The notes under the pieces are model-generated. The model was not told the DNA's origin and did no database searches. It was given only the letters and a program-made list of their open reading frames with translations. A program made the translations under genes and the position numbers. Below, in pieces: positions 27,611 to 36,097 of a stretch of 64,000 nucleotides of DNA (position 1 is its first letter; the number at the start of each line of letters is the position of its first letter). Source of the DNA: Pseudomonadota bacterium. GTDB lineage: Bacteria; Pseudomonadota; Gammaproteobacteria; Steroidobacterales; Steroidobacteraceae. The stretch covers positions 1-64,000 of the forward strand of contig JAJYDK010000001.1 in assembly GCA_021777555.1 (NCBI GenBank). Direction: 5' to 3'.

Positions 27611-28396
27611 CTATTGCAGGTGCCAGCCGTGGCTCACGATCAGCGACTGGCCGGTGAGGGCGTTGGATTCGAAGGAAGCGAGGAACACGGCGGTTGCCGC
27701 GACGTCCTCGAGCGTCGTGAATTGACCGTCGACGGTCTCTTTCAACATGACGGTGCGCACCACCTCCTCCTCGGAGAGACCGAGCGCCTTCGCCTGCTCG
27801 GGAATCTGCCTGTCGACCAGCGGCGTGCGCACGAACCCCGGGCAGATGACGTTGGCGCGTACGCCGTGCGCGGCGCCTTCCTTGGCGGCGACGCGCGCGA
27901 GGCCGAGCAGCCCATGCTTGGCGGCCACGTAGGGAGCCTTGAGGAGGGAGGCCTCCTTGGAGTGCACCGAGCCCATGTAGAGAATCGTGCCGCCCCCCTG
28001 GCGGTACATCTGCCGAAGCGCCGCCCGGGTGGTGAGGAAGGCGCCATCGAGATGAACCGCCTGCACCTGCCGCCACTGCGCGAAGGAGAGCTCGGTCAGC
28101 GGCGAGACGATCTGGATGCCGGCGTTGCTCACCAGGATGTCGAGCCGCCCGTAGGCCTGGATCACCTGCGCCGTGGCGGCCTCGACCTCCTCCTCTCGCG
28201 TGACGTCCATGACCACCGGGAGCGCCTGGCCGCCGTCGGCGAGGATCTGTGCGGCCGCCTGCTCGGTGCGCGGGCGGTCAAGATCGCTCACCGCGACGCG
28301 TGCGCCCTCGCGGGCGAAGGCGCGGGCGATCGCCCAGCCGATCCCGCTGGCCGCGCCGGTGACGAGCGCCACCCGCTCCGTCAGCCGCCCCGGCAT
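27611..28396 (-). CDS. bdhA: 3-hydroxybutyrate dehydrogenase (SDR)
   Basis: A 261-residue classical short-chain dehydrogenase. TGAASGIGWAIA binds NAD, NAG follows near residue 90, the catalytic pair is YVAAKHG, and the C-terminal half has CPGFVRTPLVDRQIPEQAK, typical of D-3-hydroxybutyrate dehydrogenase, which oxidises 3-hydroxybutyrate to acetoacetate. The ATG at 28396 shares its first base with the stop of the TonB receptor gene (TAATG), so translation is coupled to the receptor. The N-terminal extension in the ORF track is a shadow of the receptor gene. A different hydroxyacyl substrate cannot be excluded given the odd partner. Confidence 0.87.
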   Translation of the reverse strand: MPGRLTERVALVTGAASGIGWAIARAFAREGARVAVSDLDRPRTEQAAAQILADGGQALPVVMDVTREEEVEAATAQVIQAYGRLDILVSNAGIQIVSPLTELSFAQWRQVQAVHLDGAFLTTRAALRQMYRQGGGTILYMGSVHSKEASLLKAPYVAAKHGLLGLARVAAKEGAAHGVRANVICPGFVRTPLVDRQIPEQAKALGLSEEEVVRTVMLKETVDGQFTTLEDVAATAVFLASFESNALTGQSLIVSHGWHLQ

Positions 28397-30789
28397 TACC
28401 TGCCCGCCTGGTAGTTGTACGTGACGGTCGCCGAGTAGGTGCGCGGCGCGCCGTAGAAGCCGATCTGGCTCACGCCGCCGATGAAGGAGTTGGCGGGCCC
28501 GATCGGTCCGGGACCGAAGTCGTAGCCGGCGACGCGGTAATACCGGTTGGTCAGGTTTTCCGCGTCGAGCGAGACCTGCCACAGACCGCTCTCGGTCGTG
28601 AATGCCAGGTGGGCGTTGAGCAGCCCGTAGGCCGGCTGGTCGGTGGGGCTCGGCCCGGTGACCGCCACCTTGGTGAAGCTGCGCCAGTCGTAGCCGGCCC
28701 GGGCGACCAGGGCTCCTGCGCTCAAGTGCCATGCATAGGCGGCGTTGACCGAAACGGTCCAGTGCGGCGCGTTCAGCGGGCGATTCTGGTCGGCGATATT
28801 GACCGATGAGACCCCTGCCGTGCATCCCGGGGCGGCGGTGAACACGCTGCAGGGGACGAGATAGTCCTTGTAGTAGGAATCGAGGTAGCCCATGTTGAGG
28901 CCGAGGGTGAGCGCGCGGCTCGCGCGCCAGGCCGACTGCAGCTCCGCGCCCTCGTTGATCTGCTTGCCGGCGTTGAGCTCGGCGGTGAGGTTGGTCGGGG
29001 TGCCATTGTACGTGACGAATTGCTGCACGCCGATCTGCGCGTCGGTGAACGGGTCGTAGAAGACGTCCATGTTCAGCCGGAGCGTGTCATCGAGCCAGGT
29101 CGACTTCAGTCCCATCTCGTAGTTGTTGGCGACCTCGGACGCGTAACCATTCTCGGTCCCGGGATAGACCGCGGCGTTGCCCCGCATGTCGAAGCCGCCG
29201 CTCATGAAGCCCCGGCTGTACATGATGTAGCCCATGACCGCGGGCGAGAAATGGTAGTCGAGCCCGAGCCGGGGCGTGATGTTCACGAAGGGGCGGGTGC
29301 GTGTGTAATCGGTCACGGGCGGAGTGGCGGAGAAGCCCGCGGGGAGGACGTTTGCATCGAAGAATTGCTGGCCGGGATAGAGCTGGACGGGAGCTAGGGT
29401 GGTGTAGTCCGTCTGGTAGACGTGCGCGGTCTTGCGATCCTCGTTCCAGCGCACGCCGGTGTCGAGATCGAGCCTTCGGGTGAGCTTCCAGGTGCTATCC
29501 CCATACGCCGCATAGCTCTTGGTGCGCACGCACCCCTGCACCAGCTCGGTGACGTACAAGGGGAGGCCGATCAGGTTGAGCGTGCCGATCGAGGCGTTGT
29601 AGTCGCCGCAGGCGGTGCTGTTCATGAAGAAGAGCCCGCCCACGCCCTTGACCCGATCGCCGGTGTAGGTGATGTTGCCTTCGCCGGAGGTCTGCTGGTC
29701 CTGGTAATAGGCCGGCACCTCGAACAGGTTCTGATTGATCTCGGCGAAGTTGATGAACTGCTGGCCGTGGCCGTGGTAGTAGGCGCCGATCAGCTTGAGA
29801 TCGAGGTGGTCCGAGAGCTGCTGGGTGTAGGTGCCGGAGAAGCCATTTCTGTGGAAATAATCCCGGCTCACCGGCATGTCGTCGTACATGTCGAAGGGGT
29901 TGGAGAGCTGCGGCACGAGGTAGTTGTTCATGCGCTGCCCGCCCGAGGCGTTCGAGTTGTCGAGGATGTCATCCGCGACCAGCACGAGCCTGGAGCTCGC
30001 GCCCCACAGCAACGTCAGGTTGGCGCGGCCGGCGAGCACGTTCTTGTTCGACACGGACTCGCCGATGAAGTTCTGGGTGCTCGGGGCGGTGCCGGGCTGG
30101 GCGGCGACATGGCCGTAGCCCGCGTGGCGCAGATAGCCGACCGCCATGCCGAAATAGACGTGCTGGTCGACCACGGGGGTGGAGAAGTCGAGCTTGTAGT
30201 CGTTCTCGCCGTAATTGCCTCCGGTCACGGACACTTTGAGACTTCTCGGGCCGACGACTCCCTTGGTCACGTACTTGATGGCGCCCGCGATGGTGTTCTT
30301 GCCGTAGAGCGTGCCCTGCGGGCCGCTCAGGACCTCGATGCGCTTGACGTCGAGTACATCGAGGAGTGCGCCCTGGTTGCGCGCCATGTACACGCCGTCG
30401 ATGTACACGCCCACCGCCGGATCGTTGCCCCACAGGGGATCCGACTGGCCAACGCCTCGGATATAGACGTTGATGGTGCTGCTCGTGGCACGGTCCGCGG
30501 AGATCTTCATGTTGGGCACGAAGCTGTTGAGACCGGTGAGGCTGGTGACGTTCCAGTTGCTCAGCGCCTGCGCAGTGACGGCCGTATCGGTGAGCGGCAC
30601 GTTCTGCAGGTTCTCGGCTCGCCGCCGGGCGGTGACCACGACCTCCTGCAGCTGCGCGGTTGCGGGCGCCTCCGCCGCGGGGTCCGCCCCCTGGGCGTGT
30701 GGCGCGGTGGTGGAAGCGCTCTGGGCGCGGGCGGCGCCCGCGGCGGCAAGACAGGAGATTACGAATGCGCTGACGAATCTGTTCGGCAT
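28396..30789 (-). CDS. TonB-dependent outer membrane receptor
   Basis: A 797-residue receptor. After a signal peptide (RFVSAFVISCLAAAGAARAQS) come LQEVVVTARRRAENLQNVP, a TonB-box-like and plug start, and the plug motif RIEVLSGPQGTLYGKNTIAGAI. The rest is a 22-strand beta-barrel with LGLDYHFSPAVMGYIMYSRGF and a C-terminus ATVTYNYQAGR that does not end in Phe. ATG at 30789, seven bases after AGAGGGGG, is preferred over 30828. The sequence resembles sphingomonad-type receptors for hydrophobic or complex organic ligands more than siderophore receptors. It is divergent from a TetR gene with two operator-like palindromes between them, and its stop overlaps the start of bdhA. Confidence 0.9.
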   Translation of the reverse strand: MPNRFVSAFVISCLAAAGAARAQSASTTAPHAQGADPAAEAPATAQLQEVVVTARRRAENLQNVPLTDTAVTAQALSNWNVTSLTGLNSFVPNMKISADRATSSTINVYIRGVGQSDPLWGNDPAVGVYIDGVYMARNQGALLDVLDVKRIEVLSGPQGTLYGKNTIAGAIKYVTKGVVGPRSLKVSVTGGNYGENDYKLDFSTPVVDQHVYFGMAVGYLRHAGYGHVAAQPGTAPSTQNFIGESVSNKNVLAGRANLTLLWGASSRLVLVADDILDNSNASGGQRMNNYLVPQLSNPFDMYDDMPVSRDYFHRNGFSGTYTQQLSDHLDLKLIGAYYHGHGQQFINFAEINQNLFEVPAYYQDQQTSGEGNITYTGDRVKGVGGLFFMNSTACGDYNASIGTLNLIGLPLYVTELVQGCVRTKSYAAYGDSTWKLTRRLDLDTGVRWNEDRKTAHVYQTDYTTLAPVQLYPGQQFFDANVLPAGFSATPPVTDYTRTRPFVNITPRLGLDYHFSPAVMGYIMYSRGFMSGGFDMRGNAAVYPGTENGYASEVANNYEMGLKSTWLDDTLRLNMDVFYDPFTDAQIGVQQFVTYNGTPTNLTAELNAGKQINEGAELQSAWRASRALTLGLNMGYLDSYYKDYLVPCSVFTAAPGCTAGVSSVNIADQNRPLNAPHWTVSVNAAYAWHLSAGALVARAGYDWRSFTKVAVTGPSPTDQPAYGLLNAHLAFTTESGLWQVSLDAENLTNRYYRVAGYDFGPGPIGPANSFIGGVSQIGFYGAPRTYSATVTYNYQAGR

Positions 30790-30853
30790 GGCCGAGCCCC
30801 CTCTGAGCAGATGATTCTCGCTACTCATCGTTCCGCCGTGACATATCGGTCTA

Positions 30854-30892
30854 TTGAACGACCGTTGAAGTCTAAGTCAAACGAGCGTTCAA
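30854..30892. promoter_or_regulatory. paired TetR-type operators between receptor and regulator genes
   Basis: Two 16-bp imperfect palindromes of the form T-N-N-AACGA-S-CGTT-N-AA occur 23 bases apart centre to centre: TTGAACGACCGTTGAA (30854-30869) and TCAAACGAGCGTTCAA (30877-30892). In addition CTATTGAACG (30851-30860) and CGTTCAATAG (30886-30895) are exact inverted copies. Location in the divergent interval makes them likely binding sites of the TetR protein encoded at 30961. Confidence 0.65.
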
Positions 30893-30960
30893 TAGCAAGT
30901 GTTCGCCGCTGCGCCCGCCGGCGGGCAGGCTAGAATGAGTCTTTAAAAGAGGGGGGAGAG

Positions 30961-31608
30961 ATGGCTCGCGCCAAGCGCACCACCAAAGAGAAGCTGCTCG
31001 ATGCCGCCGAGAAGCTCTTCGCCCGCAAGGGCTACCACGGCACCTCGCTCCGGCAGATCACGCGCGAGGCGGGAGTCGATCTCGCCCTGGTCAATTACCA
31101 CTTCGGGGGCAAGGAGAAGCTCTTCGAGGCGGTGCTCGATCGGCGGGGCGCGATGCTCAACGAGGAGCGGCTGCGCCGTCTCGAGGAGGTGTGCCGCGCG
31201 GCGGCCCCGCGGCCGGCGGCCACCGAGGCGGTGGTGGGGGCCTTCTTCGATCCCATCCTCGATTTTCTCGAGCACGCCGGTCCCGGCTGGCACAGCTACT
31301 TCTCGCTCCTCGCCTGGGTGAACAACTCCCCGCAGTGGGGCAAGCGCCTCATGGGCAAGACCTTCAACGCCACGGTGAAGCGCTTCATCGAGGCGCTGAT
31401 GGACTCCCTGCCGAAGGCGGCGCCCGAGGACATCTACTGGGGATACAACTTCCTCACCGGCGCGCTTACGCTCTCCCTCGCCGAGACCGGCCGCCTCGAT
31501 GTGCTCTCCGCAGGACTCTGCCGCTCGGCGGATGTCGCGGCGCTCAGGGCGCGTCTCGGTCCCTTCGTCGCCGCCGGGCTGCGGGGGCTCGCGCAGCGGG
31601 GCGGTTGA
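30961..31608 (+). CDS. TetR/AcrR family transcriptional regulator (CerR-like)
   Basis: A 215-residue repressor with a strong GGGGGGAGAG site before its ATG. The N-terminal domain TKEKLLDAAEKLFARKGYHG plus SLRQITREAGVDLALVNYHF is a classical TetR helix-turn-helix, and the C-terminal part with a YxGYNFLTGALTL-like helix resembles the DUF1956/CerR group. It is divergent from the TonB receptor and bdhA; the paired palindromes in the shared interval suggest it represses both directions and is released by a ligand linked to what the receptor imports. Confidence 0.9.
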   Translation: MARAKRTTKEKLLDAAEKLFARKGYHGTSLRQITREAGVDLALVNYHFGGKEKLFEAVLDRRGAMLNEERLRRLEEVCRAAAPRPAATEAVVGAFFDPILDFLEHAGPGWHSYFSLLAWVNNSPQWGKRLMGKTFNATVKRFIEALMDSLPKAAPEDIYWGYNFLTGALTLSLAETGRLDVLSAGLCRSADVAALRARLGPFVAAGLRGLAQRGG

Positions 31609-31707
31609 GCGCGGGCGCACCCGATGGCTTGGGTGAGCCCCGAGGACAGGGACGGGGCGATGCGCCAGGAATGGGACGCGGGACGGGAGTCCCTCGCCCC
31701 GGCGCGC

Positions 31708-32796
31708 TCAGAGGGGCACGCCGCTGCGGGCCAGGACTTCCCGCAGATCGCGCAGCGCGGGAAACACCTCGTTGTTCCAGTCGCTCCCCTGCGCATCATG
31801 CGCGCGCTGCTCGAACTCCACGATCTCCTTGTCCTCGCGGAAGATGTTCTCCGTGAACCACACCACGAAGGGCCAGGCGAGGTGGATGAGGCCGGGGATT
31901 GGCGGCTTCTTCACCGACAGGTAGCCGAAGGTGCGGTTGGTGCGGTGCTCGGCATCGAGGGGCGTGTAGCAGAGCCACACATCGAGCACCGGGTCCTGGG
32001 TCTGATCGATATTGCGTCCCACCCAGACTTTCAGGCTCTGTGAGGGATAGTCGGTGCGGATGCGCATGTGGTCGCGGAAGTCCTGCCGCTCCTCGCCGCG
32101 CTTGCGCATCATGTCGACGATGACGCGCTCTCCCATGGTGGACTTGCCCTCGGTGCGGCTGAAGCTGTACTCGACCTCCGCCCAGTGATCCCCGTGGCGG
32201 CGCCCGAGGCAGCTCGCGCGGATCGAGCCCATCTGCTTGCGGTGCATGAACTGGTGGTTCATGTCGAAGAGGTTCTCGTGCATGAAGGTGTAGTGGCAGG
32301 CCACCTCGCGATTGAGCCGCCGGGTCTTGTAGTCGCGGCGCTGCGAGGAGCCGAGGGTGGCGGGCAGGCGCTCTGCGGCGAGGGCGGGGTTGCCCGGGAA
32401 GACGAAGATCAGGCCATCGATCTCGCGCACCGGGTAGCTGCGCACCCCGTTCGGCTTGCGCTCCTTGCCGAGGTAGGGCACGTCCACGCATTTCCCGGCG
32501 CAGTCGTACGCCCAGCCGTGGTAGTGGCACTTGAGGACATCGCCCGTGACGACCCCGAGATGCAGCGGCACCTGCCGATGGGCGCACCGGTCCTCGAGCG
32601 CGAACACCTGGCCGCTCGCTCCGCGGTAGAGCGCGATGGGCTCACCCGCGAAGCGGCGCCCGATGATGCGGCCCGCCTTGAGCTCATCGGACCAGGCGAG
32701 CGGATACCAGTAATCGGCATTCGCCGCGGTGCGCCGCAGGTCCACGCCCTTGGGATCCACCGCTCGCGCGGCGGCCACTGTCGACTCGTCCAGCAT
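31708..32796 (-). CDS. Rieske non-heme iron oxygenase, alpha subunit type
   Basis: A 362-residue oxygenase. The N-terminal Rieske domain has CAHRQVPL and CHYHGW, the Cys-x-His / Cys-x2-His pair holding the [2Fe-2S] cluster. The catalytic domain has ENLFDMNHQFMHRKQ, which supplies the two His of the mononuclear iron site and the bridging Asp. It would hydroxylate or demethylate an aromatic, steroid or similar ring using electrons from a reductase, which is not encoded in the window. ATG at 32796 follows GAGGTGGGGG; the tracked GTG lies four codons upstream. It converges with the TetR gene. A link to the nearby receptor is inferred only from position. Confidence 0.88.
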   Translation of the reverse strand: MLDESTVAAARAVDPKGVDLRRTAANADYWYPLAWSDELKAGRIIGRRFAGEPIALYRGASGQVFALEDRCAHRQVPLHLGVVTGDVLKCHYHGWAYDCAGKCVDVPYLGKERKPNGVRSYPVREIDGLIFVFPGNPALAAERLPATLGSSQRRDYKTRRLNREVACHYTFMHENLFDMNHQFMHRKQMGSIRASCLGRRHGDHWAEVEYSFSRTEGKSTMGERVIVDMMRKRGEERQDFRDHMRIRTDYPSQSLKVWVGRNIDQTQDPVLDVWLCYTPLDAEHRTNRTFGYLSVKKPPIPGLIHLAWPFVVWFTENIFREDKEIVEFEQRAHDAQGSDWNNEVFPALRDLREVLARSGVPL

Positions 32797-32926
32797 TGCT
32801 GCCCCCACCTCGTCTCGTAGTGGGGCAAGAGTACGCTCAAGATGCGGCGCGGGGAAACCTCGGCTTTGTGACAGCTGGCCGGAAACCCCAGGGAGGCGCG
32901 CCGGGGCCTCGGGCGAGACCGGTCGC

Positions 32927-35224
32927 TCAGGGCTGAAAGTAATAGCTCGCCTTGAGATAGTAGGTGCGCTGCTGCGGCAGGAGGCGGGTCTCGCCGCTTT
33001 CCTGGTAGCCCTCGGAGCTGCCGGCGTAGAACACGGTCCAGGGATTGACCTGGTAGCCGATCAGCCACTGCGTGGCGAGCGTGCGCGTGCGGCTCGCGAC
33101 GGCCGCGGGATAGAGCGCCGTGTCGTTGCGCACGTCCTGGCCCTGCGCGATGGTGTTCACGAACAGGCGGGGCGTGAAGTACCAATCCAGGCGCACATCG
33201 AATAGGTTGGCCGTAAAGAGCCGGCGACCCTGCAGGTCGAGCCGCTCGTAATCGTCCACGATATCGAGCTTGAGGTGTTTGCCGGTCGCGAAGTCGAGTG
33301 TGGTTGCGACCGACAGCAGGCCGCCCTTGCGCACGCCGATGTAATCGACGCCGTCCCCGTCGACGACGTCCACTTCGGCTTTCACCCAGCCTGCCGGCTG
33401 GATGGTGTCGTCCATCTCGAACTGGTTGAGCGTGAACGTCCGGCCCTGGTAGTACTGCCGGTCGCGCGTTGCGTAGAGGACGATGTGGGTCTGCCGATCG
33501 GCGTGGAGGAACGCGTAGAGCTTCACCTTGCGATCGAGCGTCGGGCCGCTGCCGGTGGCGCGGGTCCAGTTCGACAGCGTTCCGAAGCCGGTGTTCTGCC
33601 ACCACTGTGTGTCGGGCGCATAGAAGTCGTATTCGGCGGTGAGGGCGGCCTGGTCGTAGCCGACCTGCGGCAGGTAGCCGAGGTCGGCGCGATAGCCGTT
33701 CGCGATGTGCAGGGCGTTCACATCGAAGTTGTAATGCCGGCGAGTGCGGGCGAAGTCGACGCTCCACTGCGACCCCCGGACCCCGCCCGGCGCGATGCCG
33801 AAGACGCTCGCGACCGCGCCCGGATAGGTGGTATCGGAGGAGCTCGCGAGCAGGGTGAGGGCATCGCTCGGGTCGATCTGCCAGGCGCCATCGACGGCAT
33901 ACACGCCGTTGTGGTAGCCGCCGCCGTCCCGATCGGAGGCGAAGAGGCCAAAGGCCGAGGCGCCAACATCGTGCCGGTAGCGCACCAGCGCGTCCCGGGT
34001 GCCGAAGTCGAAGGACCGGAGGGTCGAGCCCTCGGGGCCGGGGAGGACGATGTTCGTCGTAGTGTCCTCGGTCGCCAGCACCCCGATGGCGTTCTCCCCC
34101 ACCTGCCCGACGAGCTTGCTCGCCCAGCGCGGATCAGCGACCGCGAGGGTGTCGGCGAGCGCCCCCGAGGGAGTGAAGGTGTCGGCGCTCTGGCGCAGCG
34201 TCGGGGTGTTGAAGACCTGGGTGCCTTGCTCGAAGAACGGCCGGTTCTCCTGGTAGAAGAGCGCGAACTGGCGGTTGACGCTCAGCTGCAGCACATCGGG
34301 GGCGACTTCGGAGAAGTTCGGATCCACGGTGGCCGCCCATTCGAGGTCGGGGCGCAGGATCCAGCGCGCATCGAGGCTGCCTTTGAGCTGCGGTGAGCCC
34401 GGCTTGAGCCCCCCGGTGCCGTTCGGCGAGTCCGTGCGCAGGAGCGTCACGGCGGGAATCAGCTGGAAATTCCTGCGCCGGGCCTTGATGGGCGTGGCGG
34501 TGCGCACCAGCTCCTGCGAGCACAACGTGCAGTTGCTGTCGTAGTCAATGGGGCGGCTCAGCATCTCGTGCCGCAGGGTGCGCGGCCAGTTGCGAAAGAA
34601 CATCATGCCCCACTTCTGCGGGGTGTTCCGGTGGGGGAACTTGATGGAGGCGAAGGGCACGCGCATGACCACCCGGTAGCCGTAGGAGGTGCGGGCGGCC
34701 TTGCAGCCCCACACGGTGTTCCAGGAGGTGTATTCGTTGTTCTGCAGTCGGAAGGCGTCCCATTCGACGCCACCGGCCGTGCAGAAGAGCTCATATGCCC
34801 ACTGCGTGTCATCGAAGGGGCTCAGGAACACGCCGACGTAATCGTCGGCGGTGCTGGTGATGTCATCATGCTCCCGGTAGGGCGCGTGAATGTCCTGTGG
34901 ATGCGGGTCGTACGCGCGAAAGCGCAGCCAGAGCGCATGCGCGGTGTAGCCCGCATCCACCCGCGTGGCGACGGGCGCCGGGCCGTTCTGCTCGGGGTCG
35001 ATTTCGTAGGGAATGGAGAAGTGCGCGGCATGCCGCCACGCCTCGCGGCCCGGCTCGCCGTGCTTGCCGAGCCAGCGGGTGAGGCGGGGGAGGACCGGCT
35101 TGTGGGCGCTGGCCCCTCCGGCGGGCGTCTTCGAGGCGGTCGCGTCCGAGGCGAGCGCCGGGCGCGAGAGTCCTGCGAACGCTAGAAGACAGCCGATGAG
35201 CGTGAGCCGGAGGATGCGGCGCAT
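32927..35224 (-). CDS. DUF5916 outer membrane protein with N-terminal carbohydrate-binding-like domain
   Basis: A 765-residue exported protein. The signal peptide is RRILRLTLIGCLLAFAGLSRPALAS. Residues of about 45-240 form a CBM9/DOMON-like beta-sandwich (ALWLRFRAYD, DDYVGVFLSPFDDTQWAYEL, MRVPFASIKFP). The remainder is the DUF5916 barrel-like region (WAATVDPNFSEVAPD, QFALFYQENRPFFEQGTQVF) ending in YYLKASYYFQP. Proteins of this family are predicted outer-membrane barrels whose function is unknown. ATG at 35224 is chosen because it opens the signal peptide. Monocistronic. Confidence 0.85.
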   Translation of the reverse strand: MRRILRLTLIGCLLAFAGLSRPALASDATASKTPAGGASAHKPVLPRLTRWLGKHGEPGREAWRHAAHFSIPYEIDPEQNGPAPVATRVDAGYTAHALWLRFRAYDPHPQDIHAPYREHDDITSTADDYVGVFLSPFDDTQWAYELFCTAGGVEWDAFRLQNNEYTSWNTVWGCKAARTSYGYRVVMRVPFASIKFPHRNTPQKWGMMFFRNWPRTLRHEMLSRPIDYDSNCTLCSQELVRTATPIKARRRNFQLIPAVTLLRTDSPNGTGGLKPGSPQLKGSLDARWILRPDLEWAATVDPNFSEVAPDVLQLSVNRQFALFYQENRPFFEQGTQVFNTPTLRQSADTFTPSGALADTLAVADPRWASKLVGQVGENAIGVLATEDTTTNIVLPGPEGSTLRSFDFGTRDALVRYRHDVGASAFGLFASDRDGGGYHNGVYAVDGAWQIDPSDALTLLASSSDTTYPGAVASVFGIAPGGVRGSQWSVDFARTRRHYNFDVNALHIANGYRADLGYLPQVGYDQAALTAEYDFYAPDTQWWQNTGFGTLSNWTRATGSGPTLDRKVKLYAFLHADRQTHIVLYATRDRQYYQGRTFTLNQFEMDDTIQPAGWVKAEVDVVDGDGVDYIGVRKGGLLSVATTLDFATGKHLKLDIVDDYERLDLQGRRLFTANLFDVRLDWYFTPRLFVNTIAQGQDVRNDTALYPAAVASRTRTLATQWLIGYQVNPWTVFYAGSSEGYQESGETRLLPQQRTYYLKASYYFQP

Positions 35225-35391
35225 GGTGACCCGTCCAGTTGGATACCCCCAGAACACCGGCGCGTACGCGGAAGTTGCACGTCCGCGGGGGCGGGCGCAG
35301 CACTATATCGGGTCCGTGGCGCGGATGATCGACGGCACGCGTGCGATGCGGCGAGTCGCTCCGCGCGCACGATGAGCGGGAGCTCAGACGC

Positions 35392-35997
35392 TCACTGGTA
35401 AACGACCTTGGGCACCGGACAGGCGGCGACGCGCGGCGGATTGAGCTCGTGACCCTTGGTGATCCAGCACTGATTGAACGCCGAGCAATAACAGATGCGC
35501 AGCTGCGGCGGCGCGCCGGCCTGGCGCGATTCGAGGACCGAATTGAATTTCTTCCACGGACCCGGATCGCCCGCGGGGTAGGGGTACCAGATGAGGTGGA
35601 TGGTTTCCCCGGGCCGCATGACCCACCCGTCCAGGGTGCTCACGATGAACTCCGGGTTCTGGCTGAGGGAGGGATTGTATCCGCAGCAATCGCGCAGCAG
35701 CTCGCGCGCCGAGCGGTACGCCTTGCCGTGCCAGAAGAGCTCGACGCTCTCGACCTTCGCCGGCCCGATACCGGCGTTCACGACATTCACCGTGAGGAGC
35801 TTCCGTCCGGTGTAGGTCGCATCGCTGAAATACTGCTCGAGGAAGGGCCAGGACGAGGCCGCCACGATCTGGCGGTTCGTGTGCTCGGTGGCCACCGCGA
35901 TCCACAACGAGGCGGCCGCGATCACCACCGCCCCGATGGCGAGCGCGCTCTCGGCCCAGTGGCGATCGAGCAGGGAGGGCAGTGATTTGTCCGGCAT
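35392..35997 (-). CDS. hypothetical protein with N-terminal membrane anchor
   Basis: A 201-residue protein not recognised as a named family. One hydrophobic helix near the start (SALAIGAVVIAAASLWIAVA) probably anchors it, leaving a soluble domain with TVNVVNAGIGPAKVESVELFWHGK, a beta-rich stretch seen in several uncharacterised periplasmic or surface-facing proteins. It contains several cysteines (DCCGY, ICYCS, QCW). Neighbours give no clue. Confidence 0.7.
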   Translation of the reverse strand: MPDKSLPSLLDRHWAESALAIGAVVIAAASLWIAVATEHTNRQIVAASSWPFLEQYFSDATYTGRKLLTVNVVNAGIGPAKVESVELFWHGKAYRSARELLRDCCGYNPSLSQNPEFIVSTLDGWVMRPGETIHLIWYPYPAGDPGPWKKFNSVLESRQAGAPPQLRICYCSAFNQCWITKGHELNPPRVAACPVPKVVYQ

Positions 35998-36097
35998 CGA
36001 GGTCTCCGAAGGGGGTGGTCTGGACGTGTTGCTTGCGCCATGTGCCGATCGCCCCCACGACCAGGCCGATGGCCGGGATACCTGAGGCGGGCGGCGA

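Noticed and set aside
28397-28825. N-terminal extension of the 3-hydroxybutyrate dehydrogenase ORF
   Set aside because: It lies inside the receptor gene in another frame and has no dehydrogenase homology; the Rossmann motif begins right after ATG 28396.
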